Source: Mesorhizobium sp. Root552
Lineage (GTDB): Bacteria; Pseudomonadota; Alphaproteobacteria; Rhizobiales; Rhizobiaceae
Direction: 5' to 3'
DNA length: 64,000 nucleotides
Assembly: GCF_001427285.1 (NCBI RefSeq)
Contig: NZ_LMFV01000056.1
Span: 43,284-107,283 of the forward strand
The notes beneath the pieces were generated by a model. It had not been told where the DNA came from. It saw nothing but the letters and a program-made list of their open reading frames with translations, and did not search any database. Position numbers and translations under genes: made by a program. Positions 38,983 through 49,497 of this stretch are shown one piece after another. The stretch's first letter is position 1; the number at the start of each line of letters is the position of its first letter.

Positions 38983-40515
38983 TCAATCCATATGTGCGGC
39001 CTGCGCCCCCGTAGCCGGCGCGTATTGCGGCCTGCGTAGCAGAAAGACCAGCGGCAGCGCCAAAAGCGTGACTAGCATCATCAACTTGAAGTCGTCGACA
39101 TAGGAGATCATCAGCGACTGCACGTTGACGAGACCGTTGAGTTGCGAAAGCGCAGCCGGATCCCCTTGGGCTGCGCCGGGTGAAGCGATCCACAGGTTCG
39201 GGTTGTAGGGATTGATCTGGGCAGACAGCTCCCCGTGGTTGATCTGGGCATTGCGGGTCAGCATCACCGTAACGATCGAGATACCAATCGACGAGCCGAT
39301 GTTGCGCACGAGGCTGAACAAGGCGGTGGCATCCGTCCGGAACCGCGCATCAAGCGTGGCGAAGGCAACCGTGGACAGCGGCACGAACACCAACCCAAGC
39401 CCCAGCCCCTGAATGACGCCGGTGGTCAGGATCGGCCAGTCATCCATCTGCGGCGAGAAGCCTGACATGTCGTAAAGCGAATAGGCGGTCAGAAGCAGGC
39501 CTGTCACCACCAGCATGCGCGGATCGACGACACGGACAAGGCGGCCCACCAGCAACATCGAGATCATGGTGCCAACGCCGCGCGGCGCCATCACCATGCC
39601 CGTAGTGATGGTCGGATAGCCGAACACGACGGAAAGCATAGGCGGTAACAGAGCCAGGCTGGCAAGCAGGATGACGCCTATCACGAAGATGAAGACAAGA
39701 CCGGTGGCGAAGTTGCGGTCGAGGAATATTCTCGGATCGATGAACGGATGCTCAGCCGTGACCGTGTGGATGATGAACACCCAAAAACCGGTCAAGGCGA
39801 GGCCGAATTCGATCCAGATTTCCATAGACGAGAACCAGTCGACCTCTGCTCCGCGGTCCAGCATCAACTGCAACGCACCGACGCCGAGCGAAAGCATGGC
39901 GAAACCGAAGAAATCGAACCCGCGCAGGCGCTTGGCAACGCTTGGCAGATAGGCGGCGCAACCGAGAAAGGCGACAATACCCACGGGCAGGTTGATGAAG
40001 AACACCCAGCGCCAGTTGAAGCTTTCCGTCAGCCAGCCGCCGAGTGTCGGGCCGATGATCGGCCCGACCATGATGCCCGCACCCCATATGGCCATCGCCT
40101 GACCGTGACGCTCGCGTGGATTGATGTCGAGCAGGAAGGTTTGCGACAACGGCACGATTGCCGCGCCGAACACGCCCTGCAGCAGGCGGAAGGCGACCAT
40201 GCTTTCCAGGCTCCATGCGGCGCCGCACAGCATCGAACAGATGACGAAGCCTACGACCGAAACCAGGAAAAGCTCCTTGCGGCCAAGCCGGTCCGACAGC
40301 CAACCCGTGACCGGCGTCATGATGGCGGCCGCCACGATGTAGGAGGTAAGAACCCAGTTGATCGTATCCTGCGACGCGCCCAGGTCGCCCGTCATCGATG
40401 GCAGGGCGACGTTGGCGATCGTGGTGTCGAGTACCTGCATGATCGTCGCCAGCATGATCGAAATGGTGATCAGGCCGCGATGCGGCACTTCGCGATGGGT
40501 CTCGCCCTGTGACAT
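38983..40515 (-). CDS. emrB: DHA2-family MFS multidrug efflux pump (EmrB-like)
   Basis: A 510-residue 14-helix MFS transporter of the DHA2 type. Family signatures are TIANVALPSMTGDLGASQDTI, the motif A sequence GWLSDRLGRKELF, and GGWLTESFNWRWVFFINLPVG (motif C region). It exports hydrophobic drugs across the inner membrane, paired with the EmrA-like adaptor upstream (74-bp gap). It is the third gene of marR-emrA-emrB. The drug range cannot be predicted. Confidence 0.93.
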   Translation of the reverse strand: MSQGETHREVPHRGLITISIMLATIMQVLDTTIANVALPSMTGDLGASQDTINWVLTSYIVAAAIMTPVTGWLSDRLGRKELFLVSVVGFVICSMLCGAAWSLESMVAFRLLQGVFGAAIVPLSQTFLLDINPRERHGQAMAIWGAGIMVGPIIGPTLGGWLTESFNWRWVFFINLPVGIVAFLGCAAYLPSVAKRLRGFDFFGFAMLSLGVGALQLMLDRGAEVDWFSSMEIWIEFGLALTGFWVFIIHTVTAEHPFIDPRIFLDRNFATGLVFIFVIGVILLASLALLPPMLSVVFGYPTITTGMVMAPRGVGTMISMLLVGRLVRVVDPRMLVVTGLLLTAYSLYDMSGFSPQMDDWPILTTGVIQGLGLGLVFVPLSTVAFATLDARFRTDATALFSLVRNIGSSIGISIVTVMLTRNAQINHGELSAQINPYNPNLWIASPGAAQGDPAALSQLNGLVNVQSLMISYVDDFKLMMLVTLLALPLVFLLRRPQYAPATGAQAAHMD

Positions 40516-40589
40516 GGGTTCGAGCTTCCGAAACTACGTGAATATGAAATCAGGCAAGCCGAACCGTGTTCAGTGCGGCCTGCCGTTGG

Positions 40590-41759
40590 TTATTCAGCCG
40601 CGACCGCGTGTCCAAAGACACTCGGAAGTCCGCGCGACACGCCCGTGTCGACGCTGACGGTGGCGCTCATGCCGGTTCGAAGCGCCAACTTGGCATCGTC
40701 ATCCGTGAGCTTGATGCGCACTGGAATACGCTGGGTAACCTTTACCCAATTGCCGGTGGCGTTCTGGGCCGGCAGCAACGAGAACTCCGCGCCGGTGCCC
40801 GCGCCAATCGCTTCCACGGTCGCCTCGAAAGTGCGGCCGGGATAGGTGTCCAGCACAACTTCGGCCTTCTGGCCCGGCTTCATATGGGTAAGTTGCGTTT
40901 CCTTGAAATTCGCGTCGATCCAGGTGTCGCCCGTTTCTACCAGTGCAAACAACGGCGTGCCGGTGCCCACGAACTGGCCGATCTTGAACGATGACGCCTG
41001 ATAGACGACGCCGTCGGCCGGCGCACGCACTGTCGTCTGGGCAAGATCGTAAGCAGCCTTGTCGCGAGAAGCGAGCGCTGCCAGCACTGTCGGGTGCTGG
41101 TCGGTCTCGATATCGGGATTTCCGCCGAGCGCGGCCTTGGCGCTGACGATACCCTGCTCGGAAGCAGACTGTTCCTGTCGCGCCTTGTCGAGGTCATTGC
41201 GCGCCTGATCAAGCGAGGACTTTGCGCTTATGCCCTTCCTCGACAAATCGGTAGCGCGGTCGAACTGCGACTGGAGGTAATCGACCTCGCTCGACGCGAC
41301 GCGCTCCTGCGACATTGCCTGATTGTAAGCGGCGCGAAGCTGCTCGACGTTCAGCCGTGCACCTGCAACCGCCGCCTCGGCCTGCGCCAACGCGATACGG
41401 TAAGGTTCCGGGTCGATGGTGAACAGCTCGTCGCCCTTCTTCACCGTCTGATTGTCGCTGACATCGACCTTTACGATGCGTCCAGCGGCATCGGCCGCGA
41501 TGGAAACCCGCGCCTGCCGAAGATTTGCATTTTCCGTTTCCTGATAGCGGCCGCCGGTCACCCATACATAGCCGCCGCCCACTGCCAACAGCACAGGCAA
41601 CGCGAACATCAATACGAAGCGATTGGACATCCTGCGCTTGGCCTTGGCCGGAGCCGGCTGTGCCTGCACTTGTGGTGCGGCAGTCATGGAAATCTGGTCA
41701 GCCGGAGCATCCATCTCCAGCTTCGTCGCGTTCTCGTCAACTTTCGTCACAGCGTTCAT
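40590..41759 (-). CDS. emrA: HlyD-family periplasmic adaptor (EmrA-like)
   Basis: A 389-residue membrane-fusion protein. It has a single N-terminal membrane helix (FVLMFALPVLLAVGGGYVW), a long coiled-coil hairpin (roughly residues 115-210), and lipoyl/beta-barrel segments such as GRIVKVDVSDNQTVKKGDEL and TVRAPADGVVYQASSF. It links the inner-membrane EmrB pump to an outer-membrane channel. The ATG at 41759 overlaps the marR stop by four bases, which decides this start over one at 41795. Confidence 0.93.
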   Translation of the reverse strand: MNAVTKVDENATKLEMDAPADQISMTAAPQVQAQPAPAKAKRRMSNRFVLMFALPVLLAVGGGYVWVTGGRYQETENANLRQARVSIAADAAGRIVKVDVSDNQTVKKGDELFTIDPEPYRIALAQAEAAVAGARLNVEQLRAAYNQAMSQERVASSEVDYLQSQFDRATDLSRKGISAKSSLDQARNDLDKARQEQSASEQGIVSAKAALGGNPDIETDQHPTVLAALASRDKAAYDLAQTTVRAPADGVVYQASSFKIGQFVGTGTPLFALVETGDTWIDANFKETQLTHMKPGQKAEVVLDTYPGRTFEATVEAIGAGTGAEFSLLPAQNATGNWVKVTQRIPVRIKLTDDDAKLALRTGMSATVSVDTGVSRGLPSVFGHAVAAE

Positions 41760-42235
41760 TGTGCGGTGCTTTCCAGTTTGTTTGTTTGCCTGCACAACGC
41801 GGTCTCGTCGTCGGAGAGATTATCGACCAGCGTTCGCAATCCTTGGATAAGAATGCGCCTGTCTTCACCGGACATACCGGTCAGCGCTTCCTCGTAAACT
41901 TCACCTGCAAGGCTTTTCACCTGGGCATAAGCCTGGCGCGCCTTGGGTGTCGGGAAAATCATACGTACCCGGCGGTCAGATGCGTCGGCGCGGCGTTCAA
42001 TCCACCCCGCCTCTTCCATGCGATCGATCAACCTCGAGACACTGATCGGCTCGATTTCCAGCAGCTCGGCCAGCCTTGCCTGGGCAACGCCTTCTTCCTT
42101 CGTGACCCTGACCATCAAGCGCCATTGTGCCGCCGACAGGCCCAAATTGCTGGCGCGCGCCTCGAATCGCTTGCGCATCAAACGCGCCGCGTCGTGGATC
42201 AAAAACCCCAGTCTGTCTGTGCCTTCGGTAACCAT
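41756..42235 (-). CDS. MarR-family transcriptional regulator of emrAB
   Basis: A 159-residue MarR repressor with winged helix-turn-helix (LAELLEIEPISVSRLIDRMEEAGWIERRADASDRR). It is translationally coupled to emrA. The promoter just upstream has its dyad between -35 and -10, so autoregulation is likely. The ATG at 42235 lies almost at the predicted transcription start and has no Shine-Dalgarno, so the mRNA may be leaderless. The ligand is unknown, presumably an efflux substrate. Confidence 0.92.
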   Translation of the reverse strand: MVTEGTDRLGFLIHDAARLMRKRFEARASNLGLSAAQWRLMVRVTKEEGVAQARLAELLEIEPISVSRLIDRMEEAGWIERRADASDRRVRMIFPTPKARQAYAQVKSLAGEVYEEALTGMSGEDRRILIQGLRTLVDNLSDDETALCRQTNKLESTAQ

Positions 42236-42241
42236 GAGCGC

Positions 42242-42270
42242 GATATATAATAAGCGTGCTTATCTTTCAA
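42242..42270 (-). promoter_or_regulatory. marR-emrAB promoter with operator dyad in the spacer
   Basis: On the minus strand TTGAAA (42270-42265), a 17-base spacer and TATATC (42247-42242) make a good sigma-70 promoter. The spacer contains the perfect dyad ATAAGCGTGCTTAT (42250-42263), the size and position expected for a MarR-type operator that blocks RNA polymerase. The predicted transcript start is about 42235, at the marR ATG. Confidence 0.7.
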
Positions 42271-42486
42271 GATGCTGCGGCGCACAATTCCAAAAATAGT
42301 CGGCATTACCGGTGCGCTGTCGAGCTCGTGCGTTGCCCGACATGGAGTGACCATCGACACCGCCTGACATCTCTGGTGTGCGCAATTTTTCTGCGTAGTA
42401 ACGGAATGCCGAGGACTCCATTCCTCGAAAATGCGGATTGGCAGTCAAGTTCGGCTTAAAATTCGACGCCTTCGGCTTGCCGCTCC

Positions 42487-42515
42487 TTGACTCTGGTCGG
42501 GGGCCTGATTATCTC
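42487..42515 (+). promoter_or_regulatory. groESL promoter
   Basis: TTGACT (42487-42492), 17 bases, then TATCTC (42510-42515). The predicted start falls at about 42522, immediately before the CIRCE element. The sequence resembles heat-shock/housekeeping promoters of alphaproteobacterial groESL. Confidence 0.6.
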
Positions 42516-42524
42516 ACCGCCACG

Positions 42525-42551
42525 TTAGCACTCGACTATTGTGAGTGCTAA
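42525..42551. promoter_or_regulatory. CIRCE operator for HrcA
   Basis: TTAGCACTC, nine bases, GAGTGCTAA: a perfect match to the CIRCE consensus bound by the HrcA repressor. It sits at the predicted transcript start, 62 bp before groES, so it regulates groESL in response to heat and misfolded protein load. Confidence 0.95.
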
Positions 42552-42613
42552 CCAATGTCCGGCTTCGCTGGACGGAGGAAATCGTTTCTCATCACTGTCA
42601 TCGAGGAAATCAA

Positions 42614-42910
42614 ATGGCAAAGTCGAAGTTCCGCCCGCTTCATGACCGAGTGGTCGTTCGCCGGGTCGAATCCGAAGAGAAGACCGCTGGCGGCATCATC
42701 ATCCCCGATACCGCCAAGGAAAAGCCGCAGGAAGGCGAAATCATCGCCGTAGGCTCCGGCGCTCGTGACGAAAACGGCAAACTCGTTCCGCTGGATGTCA
42801 AGGCCGGCGATCGCGTCCTGTTCGGCAAGTGGTCCGGCACCGAAGTCAAGCTCAATGGCGAAGACCTTCTGATCATGAAGGAATCCGACATCATGGGCAT
42901 CATTGGCTGA
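42614..42910 (+). CDS. groES: Co-chaperonin GroES
   Basis: A 98-residue GroES that caps the GroEL cage. Signatures are [14 protein letters not shown], the mobile loop [19 protein letters not shown], and the C-terminal [13 protein letters not shown]. The ATG at 42614 is preceded by GAGGAAATCAA. It is first in the CIRCE-controlled operon, 67 bp before groEL. Confidence 0.98.
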   Translation: MAKSKFRPLHDRVVVRRVESEEKTAGGIIIPDTAKEKPQEGEIIAVGSGARDENGKLVPLDVKAGDRVLFGKWSGTEVKLNGEDLLIMKESDIMGIIG

Positions 42911-42974
42911 TAACGCTGCCCGTATTTGAATAGAAACTGGCAATCAGAATTTCGGGCGCAAAGCCCAGGAGTAA

Positions 42975-44627
<1,653 letters not shown>

Positions 44628-44658
44628 GAAGTCCGCTCCATTAGCCAAGATTGTTAAG

Positions 44659-44691
44659 CTCAAGCCCGCTTCGGCGGGCTTGAGTTTTTTT
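44659..44691 (+). terminator. Rho-independent terminator of groESL
   Basis: A perfect 11-bp stem, CTCAAGCCCGC with GCGGGCTTGAG, closed by the stable TTCG tetraloop and followed by TTTTTTT. A textbook intrinsic terminator 31 bp after groEL. Confidence 0.95.
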
Positions 44692-45105
44692 ATGACCCGC
44701 CGATGTCAAATGGCCACTTTGGTAAGCCGCCAACACCTGGATACATGCAGGCTGGCATCAGGCCCGCGAAGGCTTGGGGCCAGCTATTCCTACTTTCTGG
44801 AAATGATGCAGGGGGCCGGTCGGCGGTTGGCAGCGGTACGAGGAGGCCACTATGTGCCAGCGCCGGCCGGCCGACCCCACGGACCCAGGAGATGCGGCGG
44901 ACCTGAGCATCATGGGGTATTCTTTGAACAGCTCCGGAATTTACCTCGCCTCGGAGCAGTCTTCCCAATGGCATCGACAGTTGCGCAAGAGCTTAGGAAA
45001 ATCAACAGTTTCTTAACCAAGCTTCCAGGGTCGCTTGGATTAAGGTAAATTCATAACCATTCCGAATTGACGAGCTAAATCTGTCGGTTGACTTGGCTTA
45101 AGTCT
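44692..45105. other. Gene-free stretch between groESL and pleD
   Basis: This 414-bp stretch has no coding frame with a believable start and composition on either strand. In many relatives rpmG follows pleD, but I find no L33-like sequence. A 16-bp dyad, GCTTAA-GTCT-TTAAGC at 45096-45111, overlaps the pleD stop. It could hold a small RNA, which I cannot show. Confidence 0.5.
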
Positions 45106-46479
45106 TTAAGCTGCCTTTGCAACCACACGATTGCGACCGCCGCTCTTGGCTTCGTAAAGCGCCAGATCCGCGCGCTTCATCAGAGCCTCGACGCTATCCG
45201 CGCCTTTCAGGATCGACGAAACGCCGACACTCACTGTCACGTTGATCGACTTTCCATCCTTGCCCACCGAAAAAGGCAGATGGGCAACCTCCGCACGTAT
45301 CCGCTCGGCTACCTTCTCGGCGACGGGACCATCCGTGTCGGGCATGACGATGACGAACTCCTCGCCTCCGAAGCGACACGCAAGATCGATACCGCGTACG
45401 TTCTGGCGCAAGCGACGAGCGAACTCCTTCAACACGTCGTCGCCGCCATCGTGACCATAGGTGTCATTGACCGACTTGAAGCGGTCGAGATCGGTGATCA
45501 TGACGGAAAGCGGCCGCCGCCGCGCAACGGCACGGTCGAACAATGTCTGCAGGTGGCTATCCAGGTAGCGCCTGTTGTGCAGGCCGGTTAGCGGATCAGT
45601 CACCGCCATTTCGATAGTCTGCGTAACGCTGGCGCGTAGCTGGTCGTTATAGCGCTTGCGGCGAACCTGAGTGCGCAGCCGCGCCGTCAGTTCATGTGGG
45701 TCGATAGGCCTGACAAGATAGTCGTTGATGCCAAGCTCCAGGCCACGAATGACCCTGTCTTCCTCACCGGCATCGGCGACAAGGATAATTGGCAGGAAAC
45801 GGGTTCTATCGAGCGAGCGCAACTGCGAGCAAAGTCGCAACGGATCGAAGTCGGCAAAGCCGGTCGAAATCATAACGCATTCGTAATTGGAGTCCGCCGC
45901 CTGGAAGAAACCGGCATGCGGATCAGTTGCCACATCGAGATCGACGGAGCCGCGGAGCATCGCCTGGATACGTTCGAAAGAATTCTGGCGCTCGTCTACC
46001 AGAAGCACCTTCGGGGATTCTTCCTGCGAAGGGAAGTTGCGCCCGAGCAGTTCCTCGATCCCGATATTGCGCGTGGTTGCCGCCCGGAGACGCAGTTCAT
46101 CGGTCAGCATCTTGAGCCTGACCAGGCTCTTGACCCGGGTCATCAATTGCAGGTCGTTGACGGGCTTGGTCAGGAAATCGTCGGCCCCCGCTTCCAATCC
46201 CCGCACCCTATCGGTCACTTGGTCGAGCGCCGTGATCATGACGATCGGGATATGGGATGTGGCAGGATCGCTCTTCAGGCGACGGCAAACTTCGAAGCCG
46301 TCCATGTCCGGCATCATGACGTCGAGAAGAATGACGTCGATCTTGCTCGTTTCGCAGGTTTCGATTGCCTCAGGCCCGGAGCTTGCCTTCAAGACTTCGA
46401 AATACTCGGCGAGGAGGCGAACCTCGAGCAGCTTTACGTTTGCCGGAATATCGTCAACCACAAGAATTCGGGCAGTCAT
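45106..46479 (-). CDS. pleD: PleD-type diguanylate cyclase response regulator
   Basis: A 457-residue protein of REC-REC-GGDEF layout. REC1 has phosphoacceptor Asp53 (LLDVMMPDMDG). REC2 (about 155-270) has serine in the corresponding place (CVMIS, Ser205), so it is an adaptor-type pseudo-receiver as in Caulobacter PleD. The cyclase site is GGEEF at 371-375, preceded by an inhibitory-site motif RGID at 362-365. It makes cyclic-di-GMP during cell-cycle-linked development. It follows divK by 34 bp on the same strand. Confidence 0.95.
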   Translation of the reverse strand: MTARILVVDDIPANVKLLEVRLLAEYFEVLKASSGPEAIETCETSKIDVILLDVMMPDMDGFEVCRRLKSDPATSHIPIVMITALDQVTDRVRGLEAGADDFLTKPVNDLQLMTRVKSLVRLKMLTDELRLRAATTRNIGIEELLGRNFPSQEESPKVLLVDERQNSFERIQAMLRGSVDLDVATDPHAGFFQAADSNYECVMISTGFADFDPLRLCSQLRSLDRTRFLPIILVADAGEEDRVIRGLELGINDYLVRPIDPHELTARLRTQVRRKRYNDQLRASVTQTIEMAVTDPLTGLHNRRYLDSHLQTLFDRAVARRRPLSVMITDLDRFKSVNDTYGHDGGDDVLKEFARRLRQNVRGIDLACRFGGEEFVIVMPDTDGPVAEKVAERIRAEVAHLPFSVGKDGKSINVTVSVGVSSILKGADSVEALMKRADLALYEAKSGGRNRVVAKAA

Positions 46480-46513
46480 CTGAAGCGCCCTTCGCGTATG
46501 AAACATGCAATCA

Positions 46514-46885
46514 TCAGGCGTCGCCCAGATAGGATTTGATGGTCTCGATGAAACGCGGCACGGAGATAGGCTTGGAGATGTAAGCCTCGCACCCTCCCTG
46601 ACGAATGCGCTCTTCGTCGCCTTTCATGGCGAACGCGGTCACGGCAATGACCGGGATGACATGAAGGTCATCGTCTTCCTTCAGCCATTTGGTTACTTCC
46701 AGTCCGGAAACCTCAGGCAACTGAATGTCCATCAGGATAAGGTCAGGCCGATGGGTGCGCGCCAGTTCCAGCGCCTCAAGACCGTTGCGTGTGCGCACGG
46801 TCTCGTACCCGCTGGCCTCGATGAGGTCGCGAAAGAGCTTCATATTGAGCTCGTTGTCTTCGACGATCATAACTTTTTTCGGCAT
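46514..46885 (-). CDS. divK: Cell-cycle response regulator DivK
   Basis: A 123-residue stand-alone receiver that, in Alphaproteobacteria, controls polarity and division through DivJ/PleC and the DivL-CckA-CtrA pathway. Phosphoacceptor Asp53 is in [13 protein letters not shown]. The acidic pocket is VEDNEL and the lysine is in YISKPI. The ATG at 46885 gives the canonical [18 protein letters not shown]; an upstream frame to 46930 is rejected. The operon is divK-pleD. Confidence 0.96.
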   Translation of the reverse strand: MPKKVMIVEDNELNMKLFRDLIEASGYETVRTRNGLEALELARTHRPDLILMDIQLPEVSGLEVTKWLKEDDDLHVIPVIAVTAFAMKGDEERIRQGGCEAYISKPISVPRFIETIKSYLGDA

Positions 46886-47126
46886 CGACTTCCCGTCCCG
46901 GACGCTGTCCGTAAAAACAGCAACCGCCATGCGCTCAGCCGGAACGCACCAAACCCGCCGCTACACTACCGCAAGATGATTGACGAAACGGAAATCAACC
47001 GTTCGAAAAACATCCGCATCCGGCTGGCCGCTGATTTGCTTCTTGCTGCAACTTGCCGCGGGCGGCAGATGCGACTACTTGCCGGGAGACTCAAGAATCC
47101 CAATCCCGACCATGGGAAAGGTAACG

Positions 47127-47426
47127 ATGCCAGACAACGCGTCAATACGTCAGGAAGCGGAAGCCGTTGCCATCAAGGCACTGGGCTTCATTGCCGCTGA
47201 CCCCGAACTTCTGCCGCGTTTCCTTGCCATCACCGGCATCGAGGCGTCCTCGATAAGGCGCGCGGCTGCCGAACCCGGTTTTCTAGCCGGCGTATTGCAG
47301 TTCGTTCTGGCACACGAACCGACGCTGCTGCGGTTTGCAGAGCAAACCGGAATTCCACCTGCTTCGGTCGGCGCAGCGCAAAAACACCTGCCGGCAGGCG
47401 ACGACAGATATGAAAGTTCGACATGA
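47127..47426 (+). CDS. DUF3572 family protein
   Basis: A 99-residue small protein matching DUF3572, with the pattern EAVAIKALGFIAADPELLPRFLAITGI. The function is unknown. It has no signal or membrane segment. It heads an operon of three overlapping genes (DUF3572, HAD, HD), divergent from divK. ATG 47112 (MGKVTM) is an alternative start that would add five residues. Confidence 0.82.
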   Translation: MPDNASIRQEAEAVAIKALGFIAADPELLPRFLAITGIEASSIRRAAAEPGFLAGVLQFVLAHEPTLLRFAEQTGIPPASVGAAQKHLPAGDDRYESST

Positions 47427-48076
47427 GCGATGATCCCGAGACAGCACGCCAGATCGAAGAACTGGCTTCCGATGACAGGCCCTTGCTCATTCTGGACGTC
47501 GACGATGTCGTCCTGGAATTCATCCGCCCATTTCCGATTTTCCTCGAAGAACGCGGCTTCGGGCTGACCTTTTCCTCCTTCCGCCTCACCGGCAACATTG
47601 CAGAGCGGGCGAGCGGACGGCTTGTCGACCAAACCGAGGTCTGGTCACTTCTCGATGAATTTTTCGAGGCCCAGGCCGCATGGCAAGGCATCACCGACGG
47701 CGCTGCCGAAACCTTGTCGAGCTTTGCCGGCCAGGCCGAGATTGTCCTCCTGACGGCAATGCCGCACCGGCATCGCGCCACGCGCCGCGCGCATCTTGAC
47801 GCACTCGGTCTGCCCTACCCGCTTCTCACCACCGAGATGGCCAAGGGGCCTGCCGTGGCCAAGCTGCGCGGCCCGCGCGGTCGCCCGATTGCCTTTGTCG
47901 ACGACCAGCCGCCAAACCTAGTCTCAGCGCGGGAATCCGTGGCAGATGCTCATCTCTTCCATCTGATGGCAGACAACAGCCTGCGCGAATTCCTGCCGCC
48001 GCTGCCGGGCGACATTACCGTCGTGCAGGACTGGCACGACGCAGCGCCCAAAATCGCCAGAGTGCTGGGCCTGTGA
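47423..48076 (+). CDS. HAD-superfamily hydrolase
   Basis: A 217-residue HAD protein. The nucleophile motif is LLILDVDDVVLEF (DVDD), motif II is LLTAMPHR and motif IV is IAFVDDQPPN. It probably dephosphorylates a small molecule, substrate unknown. The start overlaps the DUF3572 stop by four bases (ATGA), and the stop overlaps the start of the HD gene, so all three genes are translationally coupled. Confidence 0.85.
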   Translation: MSDDPETARQIEELASDDRPLLILDVDDVVLEFIRPFPIFLEERGFGLTFSSFRLTGNIAERASGRLVDQTEVWSLLDEFFEAQAAWQGITDGAAETLSSFAGQAEIVLLTAMPHRHRATRRAHLDALGLPYPLLTTEMAKGPAVAKLRGPRGRPIAFVDDQPPNLVSARESVADAHLFHLMADNSLREFLPPLPGDITVVQDWHDAAPKIARVLGL

Positions 48077-48687
48077 TGGCACAGGGTTCCCCACCGCTCG
48101 ATGCAAACCTGAAGCGAGAGTTGACCGGTCTTTATCGAGATGGGAACCGCCACTACCACGGCATCGCACACATCGAGGCGCTACTGGCGCTGGCCGAAGA
48201 ACACCGGCCCCTGTTGTCAGATCCGCAAGCCGTGGAAGCCGCGATCTGGTTTCACGATGCAATCTACGACAGCACCGCAAAAGACAACGAGGAACGAAGT
48301 GCCGACCTCGCCCGGCGTCGCCTTGCAGGCAGATTGGGGCCGGCGCGCCTGGAGCGAGTTGCGACAATGATCCTTGCGACCGCAAAACATGAGTTGCCAA
48401 AGCTCGAAAGCGCGGGCGCTGTGCGCGATGCCGAACTTTTTCTCGATATGGATATGTCCATACTGGGCGCTGCACCGGATGTGTTTGACGGCTACGAGGC
48501 TGCGGTCCGGAAAGAATATACCTGGGTGCCAGAGGCCGCATGGATTGCCGGGCGAAGCGCTGTCCTGCGCTCTTTCCTGGATCGGCCGTTTATCTATCTG
48601 AGTGAAGAGTTTCGGGACCGGTTCGAGGCGCAGGCACGCGAAAACATCCGCCGTTCCCTAGCCGCGCTTGAGAAGATAAATCTTTGA
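48076..48687 (+). CDS. HD-domain metal-dependent phosphohydrolase family protein
   Basis: A 203-residue predicted phosphohydrolase. Metal-binding residues are visible in NRHYHGIAHIEALL (His pair), WFHDAIYD (HD) and DAELFLDMDMSILG (Asp). This matches a family of HD proteins of unknown substrate. The ATG at 48076 overlaps the HAD stop by one base; a GTG at 48073 is one codon earlier. Conserved tandem HAD and HD hydrolases suggest linked nucleotide or phosphate metabolism, which is inference. Confidence 0.83.
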   Translation: MAQGSPPLDANLKRELTGLYRDGNRHYHGIAHIEALLALAEEHRPLLSDPQAVEAAIWFHDAIYDSTAKDNEERSADLARRRLAGRLGPARLERVATMILATAKHELPKLESAGAVRDAELFLDMDMSILGAAPDVFDGYEAAVRKEYTWVPEAAWIAGRSAVLRSFLDRPFIYLSEEFRDRFEAQARENIRRSLAALEKINL

Positions 48688-48708
48688 ATTCCAAGCTTTT
48701 GTTTAAAT

Positions 48709-49479
48709 CTATTCCAGCGGATTTTCGGCGTAGAATTCCAACACGCGCTGCTTGAAGCTCTTGTCTCCAACCGCAAGCATATGGTCGCGGCCTTCGATAT
48801 GAAACGCCGTTGCACGCGGCATCAAGGCGGCCAGTTCCTCTGGAGAACCGCCGATATCGTCCTTGGTGCCGACCGCAATCAATGTCGGCTGGGTGATGCG
48901 CGCAACCTGGTCCTCGGTCAGCAGTTCACGCGACGTCGTGATGCAGGCAGCCAAGGCGCGCCGGTCGCTGCGGGTCTGGTCGGCAAATGCGCGGAACGAG
49001 CGCCCGCGCGGATGTGTGGTTTTCGATGGATCGTCGGCCAAAAGGGCAGCGGCAATTGAGTCCCATTCGCCCACACCATCTACTATGCCGATGCCGAGTC
49101 CACCGAACACCAACGTCGCTACCTTTTCCGGTTCCGCAAGAGCGAGAAATGCCGAGATGCGCGCGCCCATCGAATAGCCCATCACATGTGCGCGCTCGAT
49201 TTTCAGATGTTCAAGCAGCGCTGCCGCATCGGAGGCCATTTTGTCAGGCGTGTAGTCGGCTTCTTCATAGCTTTTCGATGATGAGCCATGGCCGCGATTG
49301 TCTAGGGCAATTGCGCGATATCCTGCGTCATTGAGCGTCTTGAACCAACCGGGCGAAACCCAGTTTACATAGTGGCTCGACGCAAATCCGTGGATGAGCA
49401 GGATCGCATCGCCCTTCCCCTTCGCCGGCTGGCGATCGAGAAATGCGAAATCGAAACCGTCATGATTGAAGAACTGCAT
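48709..49479 (-). CDS. Alpha/beta hydrolase
   Basis: A 256-residue alpha/beta hydrolase. The oxyanion motif ILLIHGFASSHYVNW, nucleophile elbow GYSMGAR, the acid in LIAVGTKDDIGG and the histidine in IEGRDHMLAVGDK form a full triad. It is probably a cytosolic esterase of unknown substrate. It lies 18 bp downstream of the DUF192 gene on the same strand and may be cotranscribed. Confidence 0.87.
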   Translation of the reverse strand: MQFFNHDGFDFAFLDRQPAKGKGDAILLIHGFASSHYVNWVSPGWFKTLNDAGYRAIALDNRGHGSSSKSYEEADYTPDKMASDAAALLEHLKIERAHVMGYSMGARISAFLALAEPEKVATLVFGGLGIGIVDGVGEWDSIAAALLADDPSKTTHPRGRSFRAFADQTRSDRRALAACITTSRELLTEDQVARITQPTLIAVGTKDDIGGSPEELAALMPRATAFHIEGRDHMLAVGDKSFKQRVLEFYAENPLE

Positions 49480-49497
49480 CGAAATATTCCGTCGGCA

